Shown piece by piece: positions 53,173 to 62,491 of a stretch of DNA of 64,000 bases (position 1 is the first letter of the stretch; the number at the start of each line of letters is the position of its first letter). Position numbers and translations under genes: made by a program. The DNA comes from JAJDXW01 sp965243335. Its GTDB lineage: Bacteria > Pseudomonadota > Gammaproteobacteria > HK1. Location of the stretch: assembly GCA_965243335.1 (NCBI GenBank), contig OZ251545.1:1240001-1304000 (forward strand). The letters are read 5' to 3'. A model generated the notes under the pieces. The model did not search any database, was not told the origin of the DNA, and was given only the letters and a program-made list of their open reading frames with translations.

Positions 53173-54426
53173 ATGTCGGAGCTCACATTCGAGCGGCTGC
53201 GCGACGCGGTGGCCGGCGGCGCGGTGGCCCTGCGCTCGCGCACCACCTTGCAGCCCGCGGGCGGCGAAGGAGACAAGGTGTTTCCGCCATCCTACGCAGT
53301 CGAAGCCAGCGCCGAACACAAGTACGCGATCGAAGACCGCCAGATCGGCGATTCCGACAGGGTGTCCACGACCGTCCTGCTGGACTCGGTGGCGTCGCAG
53401 GCGAACCGGGCGGAGCTCGCCTTGCTCGAAGGCTGGGAGCGCGGCGAGCTGGCGTTTCCCGTCCCCCACGTCGATTTCTCCGGAGACGGGGGCGCGACGG
53501 ATTACGACCGGTTGACCGTCCTCGAAGCCCCGCATCGGCTGGCGGACGCCATCTTTCGCGACAGCCTGCTGGACGGGACGCTGTTCCGGCTCTCCGCCAT
53601 CGGGCGCGCGATCACCGACGCCACCCCGCGCGACGCCGTCGTCCTGTTCCGCTATTCCCCCACCTCACTGCTGTTCGGCATGTGGGATTCCACCGGTCCG
53701 AAGGGTGGGCTGGGAGCGAAGTTCCAGCGGGCCTACGTCTCGGAGATCGTGGGTTTCGACGCCAGGGTCGGCAGCAAGGTCGGCAGCCGCATCGACCCGC
53801 TCCGGATCGAAAGGGTCGAACCGGACGATCGCATGTACAACCATGCCGACCCCGACCACGTATGGACGCACGATCCCGACGAAGCGGAGAGAGACACGGA
53901 AGGCAGGCCCGTCCCCGCCTCCCGGGGCAGCGAGAGAGGTGAGGCCGGTCAGCCATCCAAGATCAATCACAGCAACTTCCCACCCACCATCGATTCGACG
54001 GCGGGCGGGGTGACCATCTCCGAGGCGCGCCAGACCACGGTGTTGTCCTTCGCCGCACTTCGTCGGCTGCGGTTCAAGGGGCACGATCGCGAGGCCGAAA
54101 CGGCGGCCCGCACCGCCGTCGCGGCGCTCGGCGTCGCCGCCATCGCGTATCAGCACGAAATGGATCACGACCTGCGGTCCCGCTGCCTGCTGATCCCGAC
54201 GCATCCCCCGCGCCTCGAATTGTTGGGCCGGGATGGAACGGCCGGTGAGGCGGCGGACGTGGACCGGGGCTCCGCCGCCCGCATCCTCGCCTCCGCCGCC
54301 GCGCGGGCCGCGGAGTTGGAGATCGGCTGGGAGACCGGTGACGTTCGTCTCCTGCCCGCGCCGAAGCTGCTCGAGCTCATCCGGCGCAGCCGCAAGGCTT
54401 CCACCGCCGAACCGCCTGCGGGATGA
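53173..54426 (+). CDS. csb1: Type I-G Cascade backbone protein Csb1 (Cas7 family)
   Basis: The 417-residue product is the Csb1/GSU0053-type Cas7 RAMP that coats crRNA in subtype I-G (older I-U) complexes. Recognised patterns are LQPAGGEGDKVFPPSY, TTVLLDSVASQANRAELALL (the family hallmark), and SAFQ-type KFQRAYVSEIVGFDA with GVTISEARQTTVLSFAALRRL. GGGAGGAG at 53161-53168 precedes the ATG. A TATAGG at 53134-53139 could be the -10 of the cas promoter, but its -35 is weak. It is first in a tightly packed operon. Confidence 0.93.
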   Translation: MSELTFERLRDAVAGGAVALRSRTTLQPAGGEGDKVFPPSYAVEASAEHKYAIEDRQIGDSDRVSTTVLLDSVASQANRAELALLEGWERGELAFPVPHVDFSGDGGATDYDRLTVLEAPHRLADAIFRDSLLDGTLFRLSAIGRAITDATPRDAVVLFRYSPTSLLFGMWDSTGPKGGLGAKFQRAYVSEIVGFDARVGSKVGSRIDPLRIERVEPDDRMYNHADPDHVWTHDPDEAERDTEGRPVPASRGSERGEAGQPSKINHSNFPPTIDSTAGGVTISEARQTTVLSFAALRRLRFKGHDREAETAARTAVAALGVAAIAYQHEMDHDLRSRCLLIPTHPPRLELLGRDGTAGEAADVDRGSAARILASAAARAAELEIGWETGDVRLLPAPKLLELIRRSRKASTAEPPAG

Positions 54427-54430
54427 ACCC

Positions 54431-56122
54431 GTGCCGAACGCCGGCAATTTCTGTGTCGAGGTCAATTTTCTGACCGGCCGCTACGTCGCGACCTCCCACA
54501 ACGACCGCCGGCAATCGGAATGGCCGCCGCACCCGGCGCGCCTGTTCTCGGCGCTCGTGGCGGCGTGGGCGGATGCGGACGAACCCGATCCTTCGGAACG
54601 GGCGGCCCTGGAGTGGCTGGAAGCTCAGGGAGCGCCCGCGATCTCGGCCTCGGACGCGGTTGCCCGCAGGGCGGTCTCCCATTTCGTGCCGGTGAACGAC
54701 GCGGCAGTGGTCAGCGGGGCCTTGTACGAACGGAAGGCGGCTCGTATCGACGGCCTGGAAAAGGAGCTGCGCCGGGCGCTCGACCCGGAAGACGGGAGCG
54801 CGAAGAAAGCGGCGCAGATTCGGCGGCGGCTGTCCAGGGAAGGGGATGTTGCAACCCAGGTCAATCGCGCCGGCAACACGAATCCGTCTTCGGCGGAGGA
54901 AATGCTGCCCGACGGCCGGGGCAGGCAGGAACGATTCTTTCCGTCGGTCACGCCCGACAGGGCGCGCGTGGCCTATCTCTGGAACCGCTCTCCCCCCGGC
55001 GAGGTGGGCGGGGTCCTCGACCGGCTGCTGTGTCGGGTCACCCGGATCGGGCATTCGTCCTCCCTGGTCTCGTGCCGGGTGGCGCGCGAGCCGCCCGGGA
55101 TCAGCCACCTGCCGGGCGAGGACGGCGCCAGCCTGCGCACTGTCGGGCGCGGCCAGCTCGCCGAGCTCGAACGCCGGTACGAACGCCACCGCGGCGTTTC
55201 GCCCCGGTCGCTGCCTTATACGGACGTCCGTTATTGGGCCGCCGAGGACCCCCGGCCTTCGGAGCGTCCACACCAGCCGAACACCGTCGGCGAGTGGATC
55301 GTGTTCGAGCTCCACCACGGTTCGCGCGCACTGCCGGCTTCGAGGGCGGTGGAGCTGGCGACGACGATGCGGGCGGCCATGTTCCACTACGCCGAAGACC
55401 CGATACCCGAGGGGCTCAGCGGCCATGGACCGGATGGCGCGCCCGCCGCCGCGCCGCACGTCGCGTTCCTGCCCATCCCCTACGTCGGGTTCCCACATGC
55501 CGACGGCCGGTTGCTCGGGGTCGCGCTGTCCGCGCCGAAGACGCTCGACGAGACCTCGCGCCGGGCGCTGTATCGCGCCGTCGGAACCTGGGAGCAGCAG
55601 GCCCGGGAGGCTTCCGAACCCTTGAAGCTGACCTTGGGCGCGCGCGGCGCCGTCCACATGTCCCGGGTGCGCGGACCCACCGCCACGGTTTCCTTGCGCC
55701 AGCATGTCTGGCATCGCCCTTCCCGCCAATGGGCGTCCGCAACGCCGATCGCGCTGCCAAGACATCCCGGGACGCTCGGCCGCGGGACCGAAGCCGCGCG
55801 CGCCAAGGCTTGGCGAGCGGCCGAGAAATCGGTGAAGGACGCCTGCGCACATGTCGGGCTGCCCGAACCGCGGGCGGTGGCGGCCGGCTTCAGCCCGTTC
55901 ATCGCCGGCGCGCGCCCGGCCCCGCGCTTTCCGCCGTTCAGCCAGAACGGGCGGGACGGCCGGCCGTTCAGGCGCCAGCTCGTCCAGGCGTCGATCACGT
56001 TCGACCGCCCCGTTTCCGGGCCGCTGATGCTCGGGGCGGGCCGGTTCCTCGGGCTGGGCCTGATGCGCCCGTCGGGCGTGGCGGAGACCCGCAGCGCCGG
56101 AACGGACGATGCCGATGGATGA
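54431..56122 (+). CDS. csb2: Type I-G protein Csb2 (fused Cas5-Cas6)
   Basis: Csb2/GSU0054-type proteins combine a Cas5 and a Cas6 RAMP domain and are thought to bind the crRNA handle and process pre-crRNA. The ~563-residue product starts near FCVEVNFLTGRYVATSHNDR and WPPHPARLFSALVAAW, the Cas5-like hallmark, and ends with a glycine-rich RAMP loop GAGRFLGLGLMRPSG, typical of the Cas6-like part. The GTG at 54431, 4 bases after csb1, fits homologues; the frame is open further upstream inside csb1. It overlaps cas3 by 14 bases. Confidence 0.92.
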   Translation: MPNAGNFCVEVNFLTGRYVATSHNDRRQSEWPPHPARLFSALVAAWADADEPDPSERAALEWLEAQGAPAISASDAVARRAVSHFVPVNDAAVVSGALYERKAARIDGLEKELRRALDPEDGSAKKAAQIRRRLSREGDVATQVNRAGNTNPSSAEEMLPDGRGRQERFFPSVTPDRARVAYLWNRSPPGEVGGVLDRLLCRVTRIGHSSSLVSCRVAREPPGISHLPGEDGASLRTVGRGQLAELERRYERHRGVSPRSLPYTDVRYWAAEDPRPSERPHQPNTVGEWIVFELHHGSRALPASRAVELATTMRAAMFHYAEDPIPEGLSGHGPDGAPAAAPHVAFLPIPYVGFPHADGRLLGVALSAPKTLDETSRRALYRAVGTWEQQAREASEPLKLTLGARGAVHMSRVRGPTATVSLRQHVWHRPSRQWASATPIALPRHPGTLGRGTEAARAKAWRAAEKSVKDACAHVGLPEPRAVAAGFSPFIAGARPAPRFPPFSQNGRDGRPFRRQLVQASITFDRPVSGPLMLGAGRFLGLGLMRPSGVAETRSAGTDDADG

Positions 56123-58940
56123 CCGTGCGCTGACGCCGGACGACTTCGCCGCCTTCTTCCGCGGAGTCCACGGCGAGGAGCCGTTCCCCTGGCAGAGGCG
56201 CCTCGCCGCCCGGGTGCTCGAGAGCGGTGTGTGGCCCGAGGTCATCGACCTGCCGACCGGTACGGGCAAGACCGCCGTTCTGGACGTGGCGGTGTTCGCC
56301 CTGGCCGTGCGGCCGGCGGATTTTCCCCGGCGCGTCGTGTTCGTGATCGACCGCCGCATCGTGGTCGATCAGGTCTTCGAACGGGCGCGCCGGGTCCGGC
56401 GGCAGGTGCAGAAGGCGGGAACCCCCGTCCTTCGCCGCGTCAGAGACGGCCTTGCCGCGCTTTCCGACGGGGAGCCGCTGGGGGTGGCGGCGCTGCGCGG
56501 CGGCGTTCCGCGAGACGGCGAATGGGCTCACCGGCCGGATCAGCCCTGGGTCATGGTCTCCACCGTGGACCAGTTCGGCTCGCGGCTGTTGTTCCGCGGC
56601 TACGGCGTGAGCGGGATCATGCGGCCGATCCATGCCGGGCTCGCCGGGAACGACTGCCTGGTGATCCTGGACGAGGTGCACTTGAGCGTTCCTTTCGCGG
56701 AAACGCTGGCCCAGGTCGCAACACTGGGGTCCGGGAAGCTGCCCCGGCGGTTCGAGGTGGTGGAAATGTCCGCGACGCCGAGCAGAGCCGCGGCCAGAGC
56801 CGAACGCTTCGGCCTGGAGAGCGGCGATCTCGAGGGGAGCGCGGAGCTGCGCCGCCGGGTGGAGGCCGCCAAGCAGGCGGAGCTCGTGTCGGTCCGGGAC
56901 CACGACGCCCTGCCCGCCAGGGTGGCGAAGATCGTCGGGAAGATCGTCGGATCGGCAGCGAGGACGAAGCCGGGTGGCGCCGTCCGCAGCCTGGGGGTCG
57001 TGGTGAACCGGGTGCGAACCGCCCGCGAGACGCATCGCGTTCTCGAAGAGGCGGGCCATGCGGTGCATCTCGTCACCGGGCGGATGCGGCCGCTGGACCG
57101 GGCCGGCGTTCTGGACCGGATCGGCCCCGCCGTGTCGCCAGACGGAGAAGACCGCCCCGACGGGCTCGCGATCGTGGTCGCCACCCAGGCGATCGAGGTC
57201 GGCGCCGATTTCAGCTTCGATGCGCTGGTGACGGAATGCGCGCCGGTCGACAGCCTGCGCCAGCGCTTCGGCCGTCTCGACCGTCGCGGGACCCGCTCGG
57301 CCCGGACCGGGAAAGCGGCGCGCGCCTGGATCGTCGGGCCGAAGTCCGTCGTCTCCTCCAGGAGGCCGGACCCGATCTACGGCGAGTCGGTCAAGGCGGC
57401 CTGGGAAGAGCTCGAGCGTCGCGCCCGAGCGGGGCCGGTCGACGTCGGCCCGCTCGCGCTTCTCGACTTTCCGCCGAAGGCTTCCGCCCCCAGGGACCGC
57501 GCGCCGCTGCTGCTGAAGACGCATATGGATGCGTGGGCGCAGACCGATCCGGAGCCGCTCGTACAGCCGTCTCCGGAGCGGTTCCTCCACGGCATCGGGC
57601 AGGATCGGTCGGCGGACGTCTCGATCCTGTGGCGATGGGACCGTTCGGCCGATGCGCTCCGCCTTGTCCCGCCCCGGCCGGCCGAGTTCCTGCAAGTCCC
57701 CATGAACGCTGCCCGGTCCTGGCTCGCCGGGGGGCGGGAAGTGGACGTGGCCGACGTCGCGCACGGGCCGGGCGGAGACGAAGATCTGCCGCGCGATGGC
57801 GGCGGCCCCGGCGATTGGGTGCGCTGGGCAGGGTTCGGCAAGAAGCCCGAACGAGTCGGGCTCGCGGAGATTCGTCCGGGCGACGTCCTCGTCGTGAGCC
57901 CGGACCGGGGCGGCCTGCGCGCCGGGACCTGGGACCCTTCTTCCAGGGAAGAGGTCGAGGACCTGGGGGATTTCGCGCAGCTTGAATACGGCCGCAGGGC
58001 AACCCTGCGCCTCGACCGCAGGCTGCTGTCGGGCATGGCGGACCCGCCGTTACCGAAGGACGAGTCGGAGGCGGATGCCCCGGCCCGTGAGCGCATCGGG
58101 CGGTGGCTCGATGGTCTGCGCGAGGCCGGGCCCGGCAGGCCGGCCCGCCGCCTCTCCGAAATCGTCGACAAGCTGGGCGGGAACTTCGAGATCGAGGTGG
58201 CCGGTTCGGGAGAAAGGGATCCCGCCGGCTCCTGTTACGTCCTGGTCGAACGGCGCCCCGGCACGGGAAAGCCCGTGGTCGATGGGACGCTCATGGACGG
58301 TTCGGACGAGTCCGGCTCCATGACCGGCACGGGGGTGACGCTCGAACGCCACCTCGAAGGGGTCGGAGACCGGGCCGAGCGGTTCGCCAGGCGGCTCGGC
58401 TTGGCGGAACTCGCCGGCGATCTGCGCCTCGCAGGCCGCCTCCATGACCTCGGCAAGGTCGACCGGCGCTTCCAGGCGCGGCTGGTCGGCGGAGACCGGG
58501 TCGAGCTGGAAATACTGGAGATGCGCAACGAGCTCCTGGCCAAGTCGCTGCCGGGCGCGTCGCGCGGGCGTGGCGGATATCCGTCGGGGATGCGCCACGA
58601 GGCGGCGAGTGTCGCCATGATCGAATCGAATCGCGCTGTGCTGGGGTCCGCTCGCGACCCGGATCTGGTGCTCCATCTGGTCGGTACCCATCACGGCTTC
58701 GGGCGGCCGTTGCCGCCCATCGTCGAAGACCCCGAGCCGCAGACGCTCCGCCACGTCTTCGACGGCCACGCGCTGCGGGCGAGCTCCGACTTGGCGGAGA
58801 GCGGGTTGGCTCTGGACATGGCTGATCGCTTCTGGCGCCTGCTGGAACGCTACGGTTACTACGGGCTGGCTTGGCTGGAAGCCATCCTGCGCCTGGCGGA
58901 TCACCGCCAGAGCGAAGAAGAAGGGGCGAAGGCGCCGTGA
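56109..58940 (+). CDS. cas3: Type I-G CRISPR helicase-nuclease Cas3, HD domain at the C-terminus
   Basis: Cas3 unwinds and degrades target DNA recognised by Cascade. The 943-residue product has an N-terminal SF2 helicase: IDLPTGTGKTAVLD (Walker A 51-55), FVIDRRIVVDQVFERA, and DEVH instead of DEAD in LVILDEVHLSVPF (near 187), TQAIEVGADFSFDALVTE and QRFGRLDRRG (motif VI). The HD nuclease is C-terminal, with RLHDLGKVDRRF (about 777), HEAAS (about 830) and GTHHGFGRP (about 860). This order is the reverse of most type I Cas3 proteins, where HD comes first. It overlaps csb3 by 4 bases. Confidence 0.94.
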   Translation: MPMDDRALTPDDFAAFFRGVHGEEPFPWQRRLAARVLESGVWPEVIDLPTGTGKTAVLDVAVFALAVRPADFPRRVVFVIDRRIVVDQVFERARRVRRQVQKAGTPVLRRVRDGLAALSDGEPLGVAALRGGVPRDGEWAHRPDQPWVMVSTVDQFGSRLLFRGYGVSGIMRPIHAGLAGNDCLVILDEVHLSVPFAETLAQVATLGSGKLPRRFEVVEMSATPSRAAARAERFGLESGDLEGSAELRRRVEAAKQAELVSVRDHDALPARVAKIVGKIVGSAARTKPGGAVRSLGVVVNRVRTARETHRVLEEAGHAVHLVTGRMRPLDRAGVLDRIGPAVSPDGEDRPDGLAIVVATQAIEVGADFSFDALVTECAPVDSLRQRFGRLDRRGTRSARTGKAARAWIVGPKSVVSSRRPDPIYGESVKAAWEELERRARAGPVDVGPLALLDFPPKASAPRDRAPLLLKTHMDAWAQTDPEPLVQPSPERFLHGIGQDRSADVSILWRWDRSADALRLVPPRPAEFLQVPMNAARSWLAGGREVDVADVAHGPGGDEDLPRDGGGPGDWVRWAGFGKKPERVGLAEIRPGDVLVVSPDRGGLRAGTWDPSSREEVEDLGDFAQLEYGRRATLRLDRRLLSGMADPPLPKDESEADAPARERIGRWLDGLREAGPGRPARRLSEIVDKLGGNFEIEVAGSGERDPAGSCYVLVERRPGTGKPVVDGTLMDGSDESGSMTGTGVTLERHLEGVGDRAERFARRLGLAELAGDLRLAGRLHDLGKVDRRFQARLVGGDRVELEILEMRNELLAKSLPGASRGRGGYPSGMRHEAASVAMIESNRAVLGSARDPDLVLHLVGTHHGFGRPLPPIVEDPEPQTLRHVFDGHALRASSDLAESGLALDMADRFWRLLERYGYYGLAWLEAILRLADHRQSEEEGAKAP

Positions 58941-59860
58941 ACGAAACCCGCCTCGCGGGGCTTGAGGGAACGAACCCGCTCGGCTTCCTCGCCGCCCTGG
59001 GCGTCCAGGCGGCCTTCGCCTCGCAGCCCGAACGCCCGCGGCTATGGTGGAGCGCCGACGTGACCCCGCGCGCGGTCGTGGACGGGGATTTTATCGTCGA
59101 GAGGATCGCCGGCCAGGCGCTCGAAGCCTTTGCCGAGTGGAAGGACAGCCCGGTCCTGGCTCCGGGCCGAATGCGGAGAGGCGACGAGCTCAAGCTTTCG
59201 GCGGAGGACTTGCGCGCGTATCTGGACCAGAGCCGGGGCGGCGGTCCCGGATGTACCCTGGCGGCTGCGCTCGTGGCGGAAGGGAGTATGGACAACCAGG
59301 GCGCGTCCAAGCCCTCCGACCTCTATTTCACGGCCGGGCAACAGAAGTTTCTGGGCATGGCGCGCGATATCCTGGGCGGGGCGTCGCGCGCGGATCTGAT
59401 CACCGGCCTCGAAGGCCCGTGGACCTATGAAAGCCGACTCCCATCCCTCATGTGGGACGTGGCCGACGACCGGGACCATGCCCTGACCGCCAACGACCCC
59501 TCGAAGGAGAAGAAGCGCACCAATCCCGGCCCCGAAGCCCTGGCGATATTGGGGTTGAGCCTGCATCCGGTGTTCACGGGCCGCGACCGGACGCTCACCC
59601 AGGGGTGCTCGGGATCGTGGAAATCGGGAGCCTATTCCTGGCCGCTCTGGCGCAGACCGGCATCGCCCGACGCCGTCCGGTCGCTGCTGGCCCATGCTTG
59701 GGAATCGGACCAGGAGCCGGGTGGCGGGAGCCGCCGTGATCGGTTTCGCTCCTGGGGCGTCGCGCTGGTTTTGAAGTCGCCGATCCGCCGGTCCGGCCAG
59801 GGCGGCTACGGCACGTTCGGCCCATCGGAAGTGGTGTGGCGGGCGCCTGGCTCGCGCTGA
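58937..59860 (+). CDS. csb3: Type I-G protein Csb3 (GSU0052-like small Cas8-type subunit)
   Basis: The 307-residue product starts at GTG 58937, overlapping the cas3 stop (GTGA). It begins RLAGLEGTNPLGFLAALGVQ, the start pattern of the Csb3/GSU0052 family, and contains SKPSDLYFTAGQQKFLGMAR and PWTYESRLPSLMWDVADDRD. It is presumed to be the Cas8-like large-subunit equivalent that recognises target DNA, or a Cas3-associated factor, although it is only ~300 residues. The long Csx17 protein of other I-G loci (about 700 residues) is absent. It ends 395 bases before cas4-cas1. Confidence 0.82.
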   Translation: MNETRLAGLEGTNPLGFLAALGVQAAFASQPERPRLWWSADVTPRAVVDGDFIVERIAGQALEAFAEWKDSPVLAPGRMRRGDELKLSAEDLRAYLDQSRGGGPGCTLAAALVAEGSMDNQGASKPSDLYFTAGQQKFLGMARDILGGASRADLITGLEGPWTYESRLPSLMWDVADDRDHALTANDPSKEKKRTNPGPEALAILGLSLHPVFTGRDRTLTQGCSGSWKSGAYSWPLWRRPASPDAVRSLLAHAWESDQEPGGGSRRDRFRSWGVALVLKSPIRRSGQGGYGTFGPSEVVWRAPGSR

Positions 59861-60255
59861 TCCCCCGGGGCCGCGGCATCGCTGTCCCGCCATCGACGCC
59901 GAGCCCTTGCCCGGTGACCCGGCCCGCCTCCTCGCTGGCGAGAAAGTCCAGGGGGAGCCGCCGCCCGAGGACGGACGGGAAGCTGAATCTGCTCGTCGTT
60001 CGGGCGTGCGCTTCAGATCTGGATTGAGCCGAGTGGGTAGTGATTGGCAAGTGGCGGCCGGTGGCTCGTGGCCGGCAAACGGTCGCGGCCGAGGCCCCGA
60101 GGCGTGGCCCGGAGGCATTCGCTCAGGCCCCCGGCGAGTCGAGAATCACGGCCGGCAACCCGCGACCGGCCGAGGGCGGTAGACCCGGATTCAGCCCGCT
60201 CACGGCCGAGATATCTGGCGACGTACAGGCCCCGATACAGGTTCCCCGACGCGAC
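59861..60255. other. Untranslated gap inside the cas operon
   Basis: This 395-base gap is unlike the overlapping genes before it. It contains only short, poorly biased ORFs that match nothing I recognise. It is rich in GGCCGG/CCGGCC words, with small inverted copies (for example GGCCGGTGGCTCGTGGCCGGC at about 60057-60076). It might hold a separate promoter for the adaptation genes, be the eroded end of a longer csb3, or be remnant sequence. Confidence 0.4.
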
Positions 60256-61968
60256 ATGAGCCCGCCTTCCCAGATCGCCCTGCCGCTCTTTGCACCGGCG
60301 CGGGCCGACGAAGAGGCGCTCGTTCCCGTCCGCATGGTGAACGAGTGGGTCTACTGCCCGAGACTCGCCTACCTGGAGTGGGTGGAAGGAGAATGGGCGG
60401 ACACCGGCGACACCGCCCAGGGCCGGCGGGTGCACCGCCGGGTGGATACGGAACGGGGCCGCCTGCCGGGTCCGGAGGAGGGCGACGAGGAGCTTGCCCG
60501 GGCGAATTCGGTCACCCTTTCCTCCGAAGCCCTCGGGATCATCGCGAAGATGGACGTGGTCGAGGCGCAGGGCGACTGCGTCGTCCCCGTTGACTTCAAG
60601 AAGGGCAAGCGGCCGCACGTGGCGGCGGGCGCGTACGAGCCGGAGCGGGTCCAGATCTGCGCCCAGGGCATGATCCTGGAGGACAACGGATACCGGGCGA
60701 GCGAGGGGGTTCTCTGGTTCGCGGGATCACGGGAGCGGGTCTACGTCCGCTTCGACGAGGAGCTGCGGGAGCGGACGCGGGCGGCGATCTCGGAGCTTCG
60801 GCTCGCGGCTTCGTCCGGCCGCCGTCCCCCGCCCCTGGAGGACAGCCCGAAGTGCACGCGGTGCTCCCTCGCCGGGATCTGCCTTCCCGACGAGACGAAC
60901 TTCTTCGACAAGGGGCGTCCGCCCCGGCCCCTCAACCCCGCCGACGACCCCGCGCTCCCGCTCTACGTCCAGGCGCCGGGCGCAAGGGTGCGCAAGCAGG
61001 GGGAGCGGCTGGTGGTGGAGGCGGACGAGCAGAAGGTCGAAGTGCCTCTCATCGACGTGTCGCAGGTCGCCTTGCTCGGGCCGGTCGGGATCACCACCCC
61101 GACCCTGCACGCCCTGATGCGCGCCGAGGTCCCGGTGAGCTGGATGTCGTCGGGCGGATGGCTCCTGGGGCATACCGTCGGAACCGGCAACCGGAACGTT
61201 GCGGTGCGCGAGGCGCAGTTCCGGGCCGCCGGCGACGAGCGCCGGCGCATGTCCTTCTCGCGCGAGCTCGTGGCGGCCAAGATCAGGAACTCGCGGACGA
61301 TGCTCCGCCGGAACTGGCGGCCGGACCGCCCGGCGGACGAACGGGAGCGGGTGCTCGCGAGCTTGCGGCGGGTGGCGGACCACGCGCGGACGGCGCCCGA
61401 CGAATTACGCCTCCTGGGATACGAGGGGGAGGCGGCGGCGCTCTACTTCGGGCACTTCGAGGCGATGCTTGCGCCGGGCGGAACAAGCGATCTGCCGGCG
61501 TTCGAGTTCGCGCGCCGGACGCGGCGCCCCCCGATGGACCCGGTGAACGCCCTGCTCTCGTTCGGCTACTCGTTGCTGACGCGGACCCTGCTCACCGCGC
61601 TGGCGGCGGTGGGACTCGACCCGTACATGGGCCTCTACCACCGCCCTCGGCACGGACGACCCGCGCTCGCCCTCGACCTGATGGAGCCGTTCCGCCCGAT
61701 CATCGCCGACTCCTGCGTGCTCCAGGTCATCAACAACGGGGAGGTCCGCAGCGGCGACTTCACGACCAATGGACCCGCCTGGGCGCTCAACCCGGCCGGG
61801 CGAAAGGCCCTTATCGCGGCGTACGAACGGCGGCTGGACCAGGAGACCACCCATCCGGTTTTCGGCTACCGGATATCCATGCGGCGTCTGCTCGACGTGC
61901 AGGCCCGGCTCCTCGCCCGCCATCTGCAGGGGGAGATCCGCGCCTACCCCCACTACCTCCCGAGGTGA
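60256..61968 (+). CDS. cas4-cas1: Cas4-Cas1 fusion (spacer acquisition)
   Basis: The 570-residue product joins a Cas4 nuclease (about 1-215) to Cas1 integrase (about 228-570), the form typical of subtype I-G. Cas4 has four candidate iron-sulfur cysteines (34 in NEWVYCPRLAYL; 200, 203 and 209 in KCTRCSLAGICLP) and the nuclease residues D100 and D113/K115 (PVDFKKGK). Cas1 has the catalytic glutamate in LLGYEGEAAALYF (E390), His in LYHRPRHGRPAL (H462) and aspartate in LALDLMEPFRP. Cas4 helps choose and trim PAM-bearing prespacers. ATG 60256 was chosen because residues upstream are unlike Cas4. Confidence 0.94.
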   Translation: MSPPSQIALPLFAPARADEEALVPVRMVNEWVYCPRLAYLEWVEGEWADTGDTAQGRRVHRRVDTERGRLPGPEEGDEELARANSVTLSSEALGIIAKMDVVEAQGDCVVPVDFKKGKRPHVAAGAYEPERVQICAQGMILEDNGYRASEGVLWFAGSRERVYVRFDEELRERTRAAISELRLAASSGRRPPPLEDSPKCTRCSLAGICLPDETNFFDKGRPPRPLNPADDPALPLYVQAPGARVRKQGERLVVEADEQKVEVPLIDVSQVALLGPVGITTPTLHALMRAEVPVSWMSSGGWLLGHTVGTGNRNVAVREAQFRAAGDERRRMSFSRELVAAKIRNSRTMLRRNWRPDRPADERERVLASLRRVADHARTAPDELRLLGYEGEAAALYFGHFEAMLAPGGTSDLPAFEFARRTRRPPMDPVNALLSFGYSLLTRTLLTALAAVGLDPYMGLYHRPRHGRPALALDLMEPFRPIIADSCVLQVINNGEVRSGDFTTNGPAWALNPAGRKALIAAYERRLDQETTHPVFGYRISMRRLLDVQARLLARHLQGEIRAYPHYLPR

Positions 61969-61979
61969 AGGAGCAAGGC

Positions 61980-62273
61980 ATGGCCAGGGAGAGACTCTAC
62001 GTGGTCGCCTACGACATCGCTGACCGCAAACGGTGGCAGAAGGTGTTCAAGACGATGAAGGGTTATGGCCACTGGTTGCAGCTCTCCGTGTTCCAGTGCC
62101 GGTTGACCGCGCGCCGGCGGTTCGAGATGACGGAGCGTCTGGAGGAGGCCATCAAGCCGTCGGAAGACCACGTGGTGATCCTCGATCTCGGGCCCGCGGA
62201 CCGGGTAGAGCCGCGGGTGGAGAGCCTCGGGAAGGGCTATGAAGCGCCGGAGCGGACGGCTATCATCGTCTAG
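61980..62273 (+). CDS. cas2: CRISPR-associated Cas2
   Basis: Cas2 forms the dimeric core of the Cas1-Cas2 integration complex. The 97-residue product has the ferredoxin-like start RLYVVAYDIADRKRWQKVFK with the conserved aspartate at the end of strand 1 (Asp12), YGHWLQLSVFQCRLT and HVVILDLGPAD. It lies 11 bases after cas4-cas1, with AAGGAG at 61968-61973 as its ribosome binding site, and is directly followed by the CRISPR leader. Confidence 0.95.
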   Translation: MARERLYVVAYDIADRKRWQKVFKTMKGYGHWLQLSVFQCRLTARRRFEMTERLEEAIKPSEDHVVILDLGPADRVEPRVESLGKGYEAPERTAIIV

Positions 62274-62491
62274 CAGGGCGTCTTCGCGCCTGCCGGTCGC
62301 TGCGCGAGCGCTCCGGTGCGCGCCGATCACCGGGCAGCGCTCGAAGCGACGCAATGCGTTGAAAGACAAGTCGATCTTTGACAATTCGAGCCCTGAAGCT
62401 GCTGCCGATGACCTGCGGCGGAGGTCAATCGGCGGCAGCCCTCGCAAACCCGTTCGTCCCATGTCACAATTCAATCGCTTGGGAAGATGGG
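62274..62491 (+). promoter_or_regulatory. CRISPR leader
   Basis: The 218 bases between cas2 and the first repeat encode no protein. They include TTTGACAATT (TTGACA at 62378-62383), a plausible -35 for array transcription; no convincing -10 is seen at the right distance. The leader ends TTGGGAAGATGGG (62479-62491), a 13-mer that is duplicated after the first repeat. Repeat orientation (3' end ATTGAAGC) also indicates the leader is on this side. Confidence 0.7.

Noticed and set aside
58937..59860. csb3 as a truncated csx17
   Set aside because: The start pattern and ~300-residue length fit Csb3 itself, and the frame ends cleanly without an adjacent out-of-frame continuation that I could recognise.
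59836..60182. Short ORFs between csb3 and cas4-cas1
   Set aside because: No homology recognised, no ribosome binding site, and unusual composition; treated as non-coding.
60040..60255. A 72-residue N-terminal extension of Cas4-Cas1
   Set aside because: The upstream residues do not resemble Cas4 and the family start fits ATG 60256.
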